This document shows, piece by piece, positions 28,092 through 35,647 of a stretch of DNA of 64,000 nucleotides; position 1 is the stretch's first letter, and each line of letters starts with the position of its first letter. A model generated the notes under the pieces. The model was not told the origin of the DNA, did not search any database, and worked only from the letters and a program-made list of their open reading frames with translations. The translations under genes were made by a program, and so were the position numbers. Source of the stretch: Sinorhizobium medicae (GTDB taxonomy: Bacteria; Pseudomonadota; Alphaproteobacteria; Rhizobiales; Rhizobiaceae); NCBI RefSeq assembly GCF_007827695.1, contig NZ_VITA01000011.1, positions 1-64,000 of the forward strand, given 5' to 3'.

Positions 28092-28127
28092 GAAGGCGGA
28101 GTTGGGTTTGTACTCAATTCCGCCCTT
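28092..28127 (+). terminator. Hairpin downstream of the first DUF1236 gene
   Basis: GAAGGCGGAGTTG pairs with CAATTCCGCCCTTC apart from one bulge and one mismatch, with a loop of about 9 nt. There is no long U run, so termination is plausible but unproven. Confidence 0.4.
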
Positions 28128-28166
28128 CGCGCCCCGTCACCAGCGCACCGCGTTTAGCGCTCGCCT

Positions 28167-28191
28167 GGAACTTACCTGCGCCATGCCCGTT
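28167..28191 (+). promoter_or_regulatory. EcfG/RpoE2-like promoter of the 24-residue membrane peptide gene
   Basis: GGAAC at 28167-28171, 18 nt, TT at 28190-28191 with CG before it. The start codon of the small gene follows 26 nt later. Confidence 0.7.
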
Positions 28192-28216
28192 CACTCGTGA
28201 TGAAAGGAGTTGAGCG

Positions 28217-28291
28217 ATGAATCAGATTATCTATCTCGTTGGCCTGGTCGTTATCGTAATCGCCATCTTGTCGTTCTTCGGCTTGAGCTGA
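28217..28291 (+). CDS. 24-residue single-helix membrane peptide
   Basis: ATG 28217 preceded by AAAGGAGT at ideal distance; stop TGA at 28289. The peptide begins MNQIIYLVGLVVIVIAILS and ends FFGLS: almost all hydrophobic, the length of one membrane helix with no soluble domain. A strong ribosome binding site plus a consensus EcfG promoter make this short frame convincing. Similar tiny peptides are known in rhizobia, but I cannot assign a function; regulation of a membrane partner is an inference. Confidence 0.7.
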   Translation: MNQIIYLVGLVVIVIAILSFFGLS

Positions 28292-28862
28292 GTTGAAAGT
28301 CGAACAGGCCTGGTCGTTACAGCTTACCAGCAGCTCTAACGGAGAATCCGCCGCAGGTTTATTCGCAGCGGAGTACCGGAATCAGAGATTCAGACCTTCC
28401 CACCGCCTCTGCTCAGAGATAGCGTCCAAGCCGTAGTTCCGTTGGAATTACATCTTTCCCCGCATTTCGTTTGCCAAGCGGATGCGTGCCTGCCCCGCCA
28501 TCGAGCGGGGCTTTTTTATCCCCCGATGGCCCTGCATCCCCTGCGATCGGACTTTGGTCCCGCCTTCCTAAGGCTCTTGGCCGACCAATGGTCCGATACG
28601 CTTTGCTCCCGGCTGCTATATCGTTCGCGATAAGATTGCAGCCAAACCTTGGCTGCAGAGAGATCGCGAGGCTTGGCAACCAGCCGCCGCTGGACAGCAG
28701 ACCCGCGAGCGGTCCTAGAGCGGCGGCCCAGTAGTCCCTTCGGGTACCGCCGCTCTGGGGCCTCACTCGAGAGCGTTGCAGCGCCACGCAACAGGTAACG
28801 GATTATTTCAGCCGGGTAACTTATTTTTATTGATGAAATACTGATAGCGCGAAATAAAATCA
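28292..28862. ncRNA. Structured non-coding stretch, candidate small RNA(s)
   Basis: 571 nt without a credible gene. It contains a strong intrinsic terminator at 28492-28517 and, further on, a 10-bp inverted repeat (AGAGCGGCGG at 28717-28726, CCGCCGCTCT at 28747-28756). The terminator lies 200 nt after the small membrane peptide stop, so it ends either a long 3' UTR or an independent small RNA. I could not fix a promoter for the latter. Confidence 0.4.
28492..28517 (+). terminator. Intrinsic terminator
   Basis: GCCCCGC / GCGGGGC stem with 6-nt loop followed directly by six T. It is a textbook Rho-independent terminator on the plus strand and the clearest one in this window. Confidence 0.85.
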
Positions 28863-28887
28863 GGAACAATGTTTAAGGATGTTCGTT
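28863..28887 (+). promoter_or_regulatory. EcfG/RpoE2-like promoter of the second DUF1236 gene
   Basis: GGAAC at 28863-28867, 18 nt, TT at 28886-28887 with CG before it. The ATG follows 31 nt later at 28918. Confidence 0.73.
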
Positions 28888-28917
28888 CTTCCACTGTATA
28901 GCAAGGGAGTACGACAG

Positions 28918-29325
28918 ATGAACGCCAAGATCTTCATTGTTACTGCGATCGCAACGGGCATCGTTGCCGCGCCCGCTATTGCAAATGACAGCAATCAAGG
29001 TGCCGTAACGGGCGCTGCGGGCGGAGCGGTTACTGGTGCAATCGTTGGAGGCCCCGTTGGAGCCGCCATCGGTGGAGCGGTCGGGCTCGTCGCCGGAGCG
29101 GTTATCGCCCCTCCGCCGCAGCAGGTCGTAACTTATGTCCGGCAGCAGCCGGTTCCAGCCGATACGGTCGTCTTGCAGGAACGGATCGCCGTCGGGCGCC
29201 CGCTACCGCGCAGCGTTATGCTGACGCCCGTCCCGGAGAACCCCTCCTATGCCTTCGCCGTGGTGAACAACCAACGCGTGATCGTCGACCCTAAAACCTA
29301 CACGGTCGTCCAGGTCGTTCAATAA
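28918..29325 (+). CDS. DUF1236-type envelope protein with glycine zipper (paralogue)
   Basis: 135 residues from ATG 28918 with AAGGGAGT upstream. Signal peptide (cleavage near AIA-ND), glycine zipper (GGAVTGAIVGGPVGAAIGG), linker, and the module PVPENPSYAFAVVNNQRVIV close to that of the protein at 27648. Both share promoter type and architecture but differ in many positions, so the duplication is not recent. Role unknown; an envelope stress function is an inference. Confidence 0.82.
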   Translation: MNAKIFIVTAIATGIVAAPAIANDSNQGAVTGAAGGAVTGAIVGGPVGAAIGGAVGLVAGAVIAPPPQQVVTYVRQQPVPADTVVLQERIAVGRPLPRSVMLTPVPENPSYAFAVVNNQRVIVDPKTYTVVQVVQ

Positions 29326-29339
29326 GAAACACCGCGACT

Positions 29340-29371
29340 GCCGGCGGCGCCCGAATGTTGGCACCGCCGGC
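29340..29371 (+). terminator. GC-rich hairpin after the second DUF1236 gene
   Basis: A 12-bp stem with one mismatch (GCCGGCGGCGCC / GGCACCGCCGGC) and an 8-nt loop begins 14 nt after the stop codon, followed by GCTCTTG. Its position fits a terminator. Confidence 0.55.
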
Positions 29372-29500
29372 GCTCTTGCCATTGCGACCGGACCACCGGC
29401 AGCGTCGGGCTGTGTGGCTGATACACATCGCTGGCCCGCAAAAATCTATCTTCATTAAAATGCCACTTCCTTCCGAATCGGAATCGCTCTCTACCCAAAG

Positions 29501-29525
29501 GGAACCAAGAAACTGTCCCACCGTT
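29501..29525 (+). promoter_or_regulatory. EcfG/RpoE2-like promoter of the gene at 29560
   Basis: GGAAC at 29501-29505, 18 nt, TT at 29524-29525 with CG before it; ATG 35 nt further on. Confidence 0.7.
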
Positions 29526-29559
29526 TCCCAATAGGTTCGCTTTCCGGAGGGCTGCCATC

Positions 29560-29874
29560 ATGTTTACCGCCGTCTTGTTGATCGCCTCGCTCGCGGTGCC
29601 CTCGAATCTCGTCTCGGCCAACGCAACGGTGGATGATCTCCAGTCCGATTTCGAAACCGCCGTGGCTTGCCGCCAGATAGACGGACGGAATGTGTGGAAG
29701 GGTGAGTTGGCCTATTACATCCAGTCTTATGTCTACGAAGGCGATGTGGCCGCTTCGGCCGACCGGGCCGATGTGGCTGATGCCGTGCTGCCGGAGGACA
29801 ACGAGCCGGAGACCGTCAAAGCGTTCGAAGAGGCTTGTTCGCTTGCCGGGTCAACCGGACAAGCACGACGCTGA
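29560..29874 (+). CDS. Small secreted protein of unknown function
   Basis: 104 residues; GGAGGG 8 nt before the ATG. A signal peptide is followed by an acidic mature domain with two cysteines (VACRQIDG and EEACSLAG) that may form a disulfide. The layout loosely recalls Rap1a/Tai-type periplasmic proteins, but the match is too weak to claim. It is the last gene of the EcfG-linked cluster. Confidence 0.65.
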   Translation: MFTAVLLIASLAVPSNLVSANATVDDLQSDFETAVACRQIDGRNVWKGELAYYIQSYVYEGDVAASADRADVADAVLPEDNEPETVKAFEEACSLAGSTGQARR

Positions 29875-29930
29875 ACGCCGGAGAGGAATGAGGAAAAGCG
29901 GTGCGGTTCCCGCCCCCGTTTTAAGTGTCG

Positions 29931-30956
29931 TCAGGGGCGCGCGTGGCGTCCGCCTTCATCTGACATCTCAGAAGCGACGCTTGCGCTGCGTGCGCTGCGC
30001 ATACCCGTAGGGCTCGTCCCGTATTCGCGTCGGTAGGCACGCGAAAAGGCCGAGAGACTGTCAAACCCGCAGCGAAGGGCGACATCCCGCATTGGAATTC
30101 CGGTATCGCGAACGAGCCGGTGGGAGACCTGCAGCCTGAGGCGCAGGTAATAGGCGCCCGGGCTGGTCGAGAGGCCTTTGGCGAAGAGCATTTCAAGCTT
30201 GCGTTGTGAGACGGATAGCCGGCGCGCAAGCGCCGCGACCGTCATCGGCCGTTCGAGTGTGCGCTCCATCAGCCTTATGGCCGCGGCGAGCTCCGGATCT
30301 CGTGCTTCCATGCGGCCGAGCGAGACGAAGGGCTGTACGTCCGTGGGACTGTGCATCTGATCGTAGACAAAAATGCTCGCTACATCCAGCGCGATAGCCG
30401 GCCCCAGCCTCTCCGCAATGAGGTGCAGCATCATGTCGAAAGTCGGCGACGCGCCACCGGAGGTCCAGTACTTGCCGTCGGTCACGAAACGGTCCCCAAT
30501 CACCTGCAGCTCGGGAAATGCCCGACTGAAATCCTCGAGCTCCTCCCAGTGGGCGGTTGCCTTGCGGCCTTTGATAAGCCCGGAACGCCCGAGCAGCCAA
30601 CACCCGGACTCAACGCCCGCGACGATATCGAAATGCCGCGCGCATTCCTGCAGAGTAGCGAGGAAGCGCTTGCCTGCATATCTCTCGAGATTGAACCCGC
30701 CGATGATGAGAAGGAGATCCCCGACGATCGGCAGGGCGAACCGAGCATCCACCGGAATAGATAAGCCGCAGGTGAGCATCACCGCGTCACCATCGGCCGA
30801 GAGCAACCGCCACCGGAAGACCTCGTGCCCGGTCACCCGGTTTGCCGCGCGCATCGGATCGAGGACGGAAGCAAGGGACATGATCGACGACTCGGGCAGG
30901 ATAATCACCGCGACCTCGATCGTAGATTGTGCAATCCTGTTCGCAACCATGCGCAT
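29931..30956 (-). CDS. GlxA-type AraC-family transcriptional regulator
   Basis: 341 residues. The N-terminal DJ-1/PfpI-like domain (to about residue 200) contains AGVESGCWLLGRSGLI, in which the DJ-1 nucleophile position is occupied by Cys; the C-terminal AraC domain has two helix-turn-helix motifs (TVAALARRLSVSQRKLEMLF and MRDVALRCGFDSLSAFSRAY). Relatives control quaternary amine, carnitine or arginine use in proteobacteria. It diverges from the outer membrane protein gene; its ligand and targets are unknown. Confidence 0.88.
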   Translation of the reverse strand: MRMVANRIAQSTIEVAVIILPESSIMSLASVLDPMRAANRVTGHEVFRWRLLSADGDAVMLTCGLSIPVDARFALPIVGDLLLIIGGFNLERYAGKRFLATLQECARHFDIVAGVESGCWLLGRSGLIKGRKATAHWEELEDFSRAFPELQVIGDRFVTDGKYWTSGGASPTFDMMLHLIAERLGPAIALDVASIFVYDQMHSPTDVQPFVSLGRMEARDPELAAAIRLMERTLERPMTVAALARRLSVSQRKLEMLFAKGLSTSPGAYYLRLRLQVSHRLVRDTGIPMRDVALRCGFDSLSAFSRAYRREYGTSPTGMRSARSASVASEMSDEGGRHARP

Positions 30957-31212
30957 AACGTCAAATTTTCTGCGCTACATGTCAATTCGGAAACATCCTT
31001 TAAGGCATTATCGGCGGGCACATCGATCTCTCTGCGGGCATTTGCAGGCCCGCTCCGAGATGTTCCCCTTTTCCGCGATCTTTCGGAAGGGCCGGCCGGG
31101 ACGAGCCGCCGGCCCTCTTTTCTCTTCACCCGAGGGCCGCCGGGGGCGTTGTTTTTCGCAGACTCGCATCCGATATGTTGTTAATCTTTGCCGACAACAG
31201 GAGGCGTCTGTG

Positions 31213-31860
31213 ATGATCAGAAATGTGCTTGTTGCGATCTTCGCGGCCTTCATGCTTGGCGGAAAGGCGCATGCAGCCGATCTGGCACAGCCACCGGAGC
31301 CGACACCGACGGTCGAGACAGTCCACAGCTTCGTCTGGACTGGCGGCTATCTCGGCTTGCAGGGCGGCGGTGGCTGGCTGAACAGCGATCTGAGCGTTCC
31401 CGGCGGCGGCGGCTCGAAGCGGTTCAGTGGAGGCCTCTTGGGCGCCTTCGCCGGCTACAATTACCAGCATGGTGACTGGGTCGTCGGCGTGGAGGGCGAT
31501 GTCAGCTACAACTGGAATGATGAGACCGTCACCGTCTTCGGCACGAACACCGATGTGGGAACGGATGTTTCCGGATCCGTGCGCGCCCGCCTCGGATACA
31601 CCGTCAACGACAGGACGCTCCTCTATGCCACAGGCGGCTGGGCGGTAACGCGCGGTTTCGTCGACGTTGCCGGCGCGCCGAAGGAGAAGGAAACCTTCAA
31701 CGGCTGGACCATCGGTGGCGGCGTCGACTACGGGTTCACGGACAGCGTCTTCGGACGCGCGGAGTATCGCTACAACGATTTCAGCGACAAGGATGTCGGC
31801 GGCGTCGATGTCGACCTCGACCAGCACCAGTTCACCATTGGTGTCGGCGTAAAGTTCTGA
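31213..31860 (+). CDS. Omp25/31-type outer membrane beta-barrel protein
   Basis: 215 residues from ATG 31213, with AGGAGG 8 nt before. Signal peptide (to HAA-DL), then an eight-stranded barrel with FVWTGGYLGLQGGGGW at the N-terminus, FAGYNYQHGDWVVGVEGD, VRARLGYTV and a terminal Phe (VGVKF), the usual signal for outer membrane assembly. It belongs to the rhizobial/Brucella Omp25/31 group. A terminator follows. Confidence 0.9.
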   Translation: MIRNVLVAIFAAFMLGGKAHAADLAQPPEPTPTVETVHSFVWTGGYLGLQGGGGWLNSDLSVPGGGGSKRFSGGLLGAFAGYNYQHGDWVVGVEGDVSYNWNDETVTVFGTNTDVGTDVSGSVRARLGYTVNDRTLLYATGGWAVTRGFVDVAGAPKEKETFNGWTIGGGVDYGFTDSVFGRAEYRYNDFSDKDVGGVDVDLDQHQFTIGVGVKF

Positions 31861-31883
31861 TCGCCTGGCGCGTTTCGATCAAG

Positions 31884-31907
31884 AACCCGGCAATTGCCGG
31901 GTTTTTC
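31884..31907 (+). terminator. Intrinsic terminator of the outer membrane protein gene
   Basis: AACCCGGCAATTGCCGGGTT is a perfect 10-bp palindrome followed by TTT. It lies 23 nt after the stop codon. Confidence 0.85.
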
Positions 31908-32082
31908 TGTGGAAGGAATTTCGACCACTTTTCGGGAAGTGCTCCAAACATCGGATGACGCGATTTTCGGATCGACCTAAAGTCGTGAACGTGATTGATT
32001 CTACCAGGTTAGAACGGGATGCGGGCATCCAACCGCACACACTTTCCCTCATCCCGCTCCAAGATTTGTACGGGGAGGAAGG

Positions 32083-32346
32083 ATGGGAAAGTTTCTGGAG
32101 TTCTTGGGTGGCACGATCGTCATCGGTACGCTTGCTCTGCTGGCGATGACCCTTGTGCCCACTCCCGACGTGAAGACCCTTGTCGCTGTCCTTCCCTGGG
32201 CCTTTCCGGCAATCGCCAGCGGCCTCATCCTCGTCGCCTTCGGTGCCATGCTTGGCCATTTAGCCGCCATACGTTCGGCGGCAGACAGGCAGGCCGATAT
32301 TTTTCAGCAATTGCTCGACCGGCGAAGCACAGCCAAGAAGGAGTGA
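32083..32346 (+). CDS. Hypothetical small membrane protein
   Basis: 87 residues with GGGAGGAAGG before the ATG. Two hydrophobic helices (about residues 8-25 and 36-58) and a charged C-terminal helix (RSAADRQADIFQQLLDRR). No family recognised. It stands alone and converges with the PCC-domain gene 45 nt away. Confidence 0.65.
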   Translation: MGKFLEFLGGTIVIGTLALLAMTLVPTPDVKTLVAVLPWAFPAIASGLILVAFGAMLGHLAAIRSAADRQADIFQQLLDRRSTAKKE

Positions 32347-32391
32347 GCGGTTTAAGGACGCTCTGCCTTACCGTGATCTTGCGATCGACCG

Positions 32392-33252
32392 TTACTCTTC
32401 GACAATCAGCAGTTCGAAGGTAATGCAAACGGCATCGGTGCCATTGGCAATCTCACCCTCGTATATGGCACGTTCCGTGTCGACGATCGCGATATCGAGT
32501 CTCGCTTCAGCCTTTCCATTCTGATCCGGTGAAAGCGTCCCCTTGCGAATAAGCAATTCCGATGCGGCCGACTCCATGATCCGGCCGTCGGTGAAAGTGC
32601 AGCCTACGAGGCTGCCGATGCCGTGCAAACTTGCCCGTTCGATACCGTGCTCACCCGCCGTGCGCTCGATTGCCTGATGAATTGGTTCATTCGGCTTCAT
32701 CCGGCAGAGAACAGCGCGCCGTGAGGCGGTCGCAGAGGCGGCGGAATGGGGTACAGGCGTGAAGAGACGGAACCGGGTCTCGCTGTCCTCCAGTTGATCC
32801 ATGATCGCGCCCGACAGGACCCAGGCTTCCGCCTCCACCGGTCCGCCAAACTGCGTGTCTTTCGGCATGACGTGCCCTGCTCCGCGGAATCCGTCCTCAT
32901 GCCGCCAGACGCCATGAGCATGCAGGAACGGCTCTCCATCGCGCCGGCCGAATGTCATGACCAGACCCTCGATGATGGCGGGGCCTTTCGGCGCATGTAT
33001 GTCGCTGTACCAGGCCGCATGAAGGCCGCCGCCGTCCAGGGTGGGCGTGATGTAGGCAAGCGGCTCGAAGGAGCCGCCCCGTACCTGGATTATTGCGCTG
33101 TCGAAGCCTGTTTCCGCAAGCGCCTCATGGACGGCGTCGAGCACATTGCGGTCGGGTTTGAAGGTCAGACGCATCCTCTCGGCGTGGCATTCAAGTGAAA
33201 GCACCCGTGGCGCAAGCGGTGCGCCGGGCTGGAGAATCCTGCGCATCATCAT
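32392..33252 (-). CDS. Tandem PCC/DUF296-domain protein
   Basis: 286 residues. Two copies of the PCC (DUF296, AF0104-like) fold can be read: residues ~10-145 (FDSAIIQVRGGSF, FLHAHGVW) and ~165-285 (ERASLHGIGSLVG). Three ATG codons in a row (33252, 33249, 33246) overlap the upstream stop; the exact start is uncertain. It is the last gene of the TRAP/CoA operon. PCC domains in plants sit on AT-hook proteins; the bacterial role is unknown, perhaps a ligand-binding or hydratase-like step. Confidence 0.72.
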   Translation of the reverse strand: MMMRRILQPGAPLAPRVLSLECHAERMRLTFKPDRNVLDAVHEALAETGFDSAIIQVRGGSFEPLAYITPTLDGGGLHAAWYSDIHAPKGPAIIEGLVMTFGRRDGEPFLHAHGVWRHEDGFRGAGHVMPKDTQFGGPVEAEAWVLSGAIMDQLEDSETRFRLFTPVPHSAASATASRRAVLCRMKPNEPIHQAIERTAGEHGIERASLHGIGSLVGCTFTDGRIMESAASELLIRKGTLSPDQNGKAEARLDIAIVDTERAIYEGEIANGTDAVCITFELLIVEE

Positions 33253-34001
33253 CCTTTCAGAACCAGGCCTGCATGAGCGAAACCACCATCGACCGCAAGA
33301 ACCTGGCCGTTGATATAACTGGCTTCTTCCGAGATCAGGAACGCTGCGCTTTGCGCGACTTCGCGCGATGTTCCATAGCGACGCTGCGGAATGCGCTCGT
33401 GCCATTGTGCGCGCACGTCTTCCGTATGGACGGCCCGCGACAGAGGCGTATCGATGGCGCCCGGCGCGATGGCATTGACACGAATTCCATCCTGTCCAAG
33501 CTCGGTCGCAAGTATGTAAGTGAGCAGATTGACGGCCCCTTTCGAGGCGCCGTAAGCCGCCCGCCCCTTGTTGCCGACGAGGCCCGACACGGAGGAAATA
33601 TTGACGATCGCACCGGGGGCGGCTATTGCCAGCCAGTGACGTGCGGCTTCACGGCATACGATGAAGGTGCCGGTCAGGTTGACGTCGAGGATGCGGCGGA
33701 AATCATCGACGCTGGTGTCGACCGCCGGCCTGTCCATTGCGATGCCGGCCGAATTGATGATCGCTCCGAGCGGCGCGGACGACGCGGCTGCCTTAATGGC
33801 CGATCGCACCTGCTCTTCATCCGTTACGCTGCAGGCGAGCGCCTGGGCGGGATCGAGCGAGATGACGCTGCAGGCATCTGCCAATGCACCGGCATTGCGA
33901 TCGGCAAGATAGACCTTCCAGCCACGCCGGTTCAGAAGCGTCGCTATTTCGAAGCCGATCCCGGAGGCGCCGCCAGTTATGAGGACGGATTTCACGCTCA
34001 C
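33249..34001 (-). CDS. Short-chain dehydrogenase/reductase
   Basis: 250 residues from a GTG start overlapping the ligase stop (GTGA). NAD(P)-binding TGGASGIGFE, the NSAG motif (INSAGIA), active-site Ser and the YGASKGA Tyr-x3-Lys, and an adenine-pocket Asp (LADR) favouring NAD(H) are all visible. It probably oxidises a hydroxyacyl or alcohol intermediate made in the same operon. Confidence 0.9.
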   Translation of the reverse strand: MSVKSVLITGGASGIGFEIATLLNRRGWKVYLADRNAGALADACSVISLDPAQALACSVTDEEQVRSAIKAAASSAPLGAIINSAGIAMDRPAVDTSVDDFRRILDVNLTGTFIVCREAARHWLAIAAPGAIVNISSVSGLVGNKGRAAYGASKGAVNLLTYILATELGQDGIRVNAIAPGAIDTPLSRAVHTEDVRAQWHERIPQRRYGTSREVAQSAAFLISEEASYINGQVLAVDGGFAHAGLVLKG

Positions 34002-35647
34002 GGGGCGACACTCCGGCTCTCCGCGCCGCCAGGCGAAAGGTCATTCAGCTCCCCGCGCCGCTCAAGCTCCTCGCGGATCATCTTCTTGGCGATTTTGCCA
34101 TAGGCCGACTTCGGCATTTCGGGCCAGAAGACGATCTTCTTCGGTAGCTTGTAACGGGCGACTTTCCCGTCCAGCCATTCTCTCAAGCCCGCCGCATCGA
34201 GTGTCGCCCCGTCGCGAGCGACGCAAACCGCGACGCCGACCTCCCCCCATACCGGATCGGGAACACCGACGATCGCCGCTTCGCTGATATCCGGATGCAT
34301 GAGAAGCTTCTCCTCGATTTCGCGCGGATAGACGTTGGATCCGCCGGAGATGAACATGTCGGAAGCGCGACCGGTGATGTAGAGGAAGCCCTGCGTATCG
34401 ACATGACCGAGGTCACCGGTTCGAAACCAGCCATTGCGAAACGCTTTCGCGTTCGCCTCGGGATTCCGATAGTAGCCGGCAAAAACCGCCGGGCCGATCA
34501 CGCAGATTTCGCCGCTACAACCCGCCGCGACCTCGTCTCCGTTTTCGTCCTGGATCTGCACCTGCATGCCCGTCCGTTCGAAGCCGCAGGTACCAATTCG
34601 CGCATCCGGGCCGTCTCCGAGACTGTGGAAGGCGGGAGGCAGGACTGTGATCGCTCCGGTTACTTCGCCGAGGCCGAAATATTGCACCAGGACAGCGCCG
34701 AGTTTCTCGAGCGCCGTCTGCTGGTCGGCGCGATACATCGGCGCACCCGCATAAATGACATAGCGTAGCGACGAATGGTCGTACCGGTCGACCGACGGGT
34801 CTTCGACGAGCAGCTTCACGATGGTCGGGACGGCGAAGAGATTGTTCACCCTCCATTTTTCGACGAGAGTCCAGAATTGCGGGATGTCCAGTTTTTCGGA
34901 CGGGAGAAGAATGGTCGTCGCACCTCGCGCGACCTGACAGAGCTGATGCACGCCGGCACCGTGGGACAGCGGCGCGACGACGATGGACTTGTCGCGATGC
35001 GTCGTCGCCGGAAAAAGATCGCCGATATGGTTGTTGACGACAAAGGCCATTTGCCCGTGCGTCAGCACGGCGGCCTTTGGCCGGCCGGTCGTGCCCGAGG
35101 TGTAGAAGTACCAGCATGGGTCGTCGCGGTCGACGGCAGCCGGCGAAACGCCCCGTCCGAGATTGCGCGCAACGATTGCGTCATAGTCCTCGCCGATCGG
35201 CGATGAACCGATCGAAACGAACGATTCGATCCTCTCGCCCGTAGCGCGGCACGCCTCGGCGTGCGCGTCAAAGGCGGCCTGGAAAATCACCATTCGGGCA
35301 CCGCTCGACTGCGCCAGATAGGCGACTTCCTCCGGCATTTGCCGGAAATTTGTGGGCACCCAGATCGCCCCCACCCTGAAAACCGCGAACATGGATTCGA
35401 ACATCTGATTGCAGTTCGCGGAGTGGACGAGAATACGGTCGCCTTTCCGCACCCCGAATTCGTGGACGAAGGCGTATGCCATGGCGTCGACGCGTTCCTC
35501 AATCTCCCGCCACTGCCACTGAACGTCGCCGCGAATGAGCGCAATCTCGTCGGGATTTCGTCTTGCCGCCTGCGAAAGCAGGTTTGCGAGGTTCATGACA
35601 CGCGTCGAAACCGGGGTGACGCCGCCCTGCGGTTCGTCGCTCGTCAT
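33998..35647 (-). CDS. AMP-dependent acyl-CoA synthetase/ligase
   Basis: 549 residues. AMP-binding motif YTSGTTGRPKAAVLTHG, the A5-type region YFGLGEVTGA, YRTGDLG-like WFRTGDLGHVD, and the C-terminal catalytic lysine region KSAYGKIAKKMI are present. It activates a carboxylic acid to its CoA ester; the acid is unknown and could be medium-chain, aromatic or terpenoid. It overlaps the thiolase stop (ATGA) and has GGAG 8 nt before its ATG. Confidence 0.92.
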   Translation of the reverse strand: MTSDEPQGGVTPVSTRVMNLANLLSQAARRNPDEIALIRGDVQWQWREIEERVDAMAYAFVHEFGVRKGDRILVHSANCNQMFESMFAVFRVGAIWVPTNFRQMPEEVAYLAQSSGARMVIFQAAFDAHAEACRATGERIESFVSIGSSPIGEDYDAIVARNLGRGVSPAAVDRDDPCWYFYTSGTTGRPKAAVLTHGQMAFVVNNHIGDLFPATTHRDKSIVVAPLSHGAGVHQLCQVARGATTILLPSEKLDIPQFWTLVEKWRVNNLFAVPTIVKLLVEDPSVDRYDHSSLRYVIYAGAPMYRADQQTALEKLGAVLVQYFGLGEVTGAITVLPPAFHSLGDGPDARIGTCGFERTGMQVQIQDENGDEVAAGCSGEICVIGPAVFAGYYRNPEANAKAFRNGWFRTGDLGHVDTQGFLYITGRASDMFISGGSNVYPREIEEKLLMHPDISEAAIVGVPDPVWGEVGVAVCVARDGATLDAAGLREWLDGKVARYKLPKKIVFWPEMPKSAYGKIAKKMIREELERRGELNDLSPGGAESRSVAP

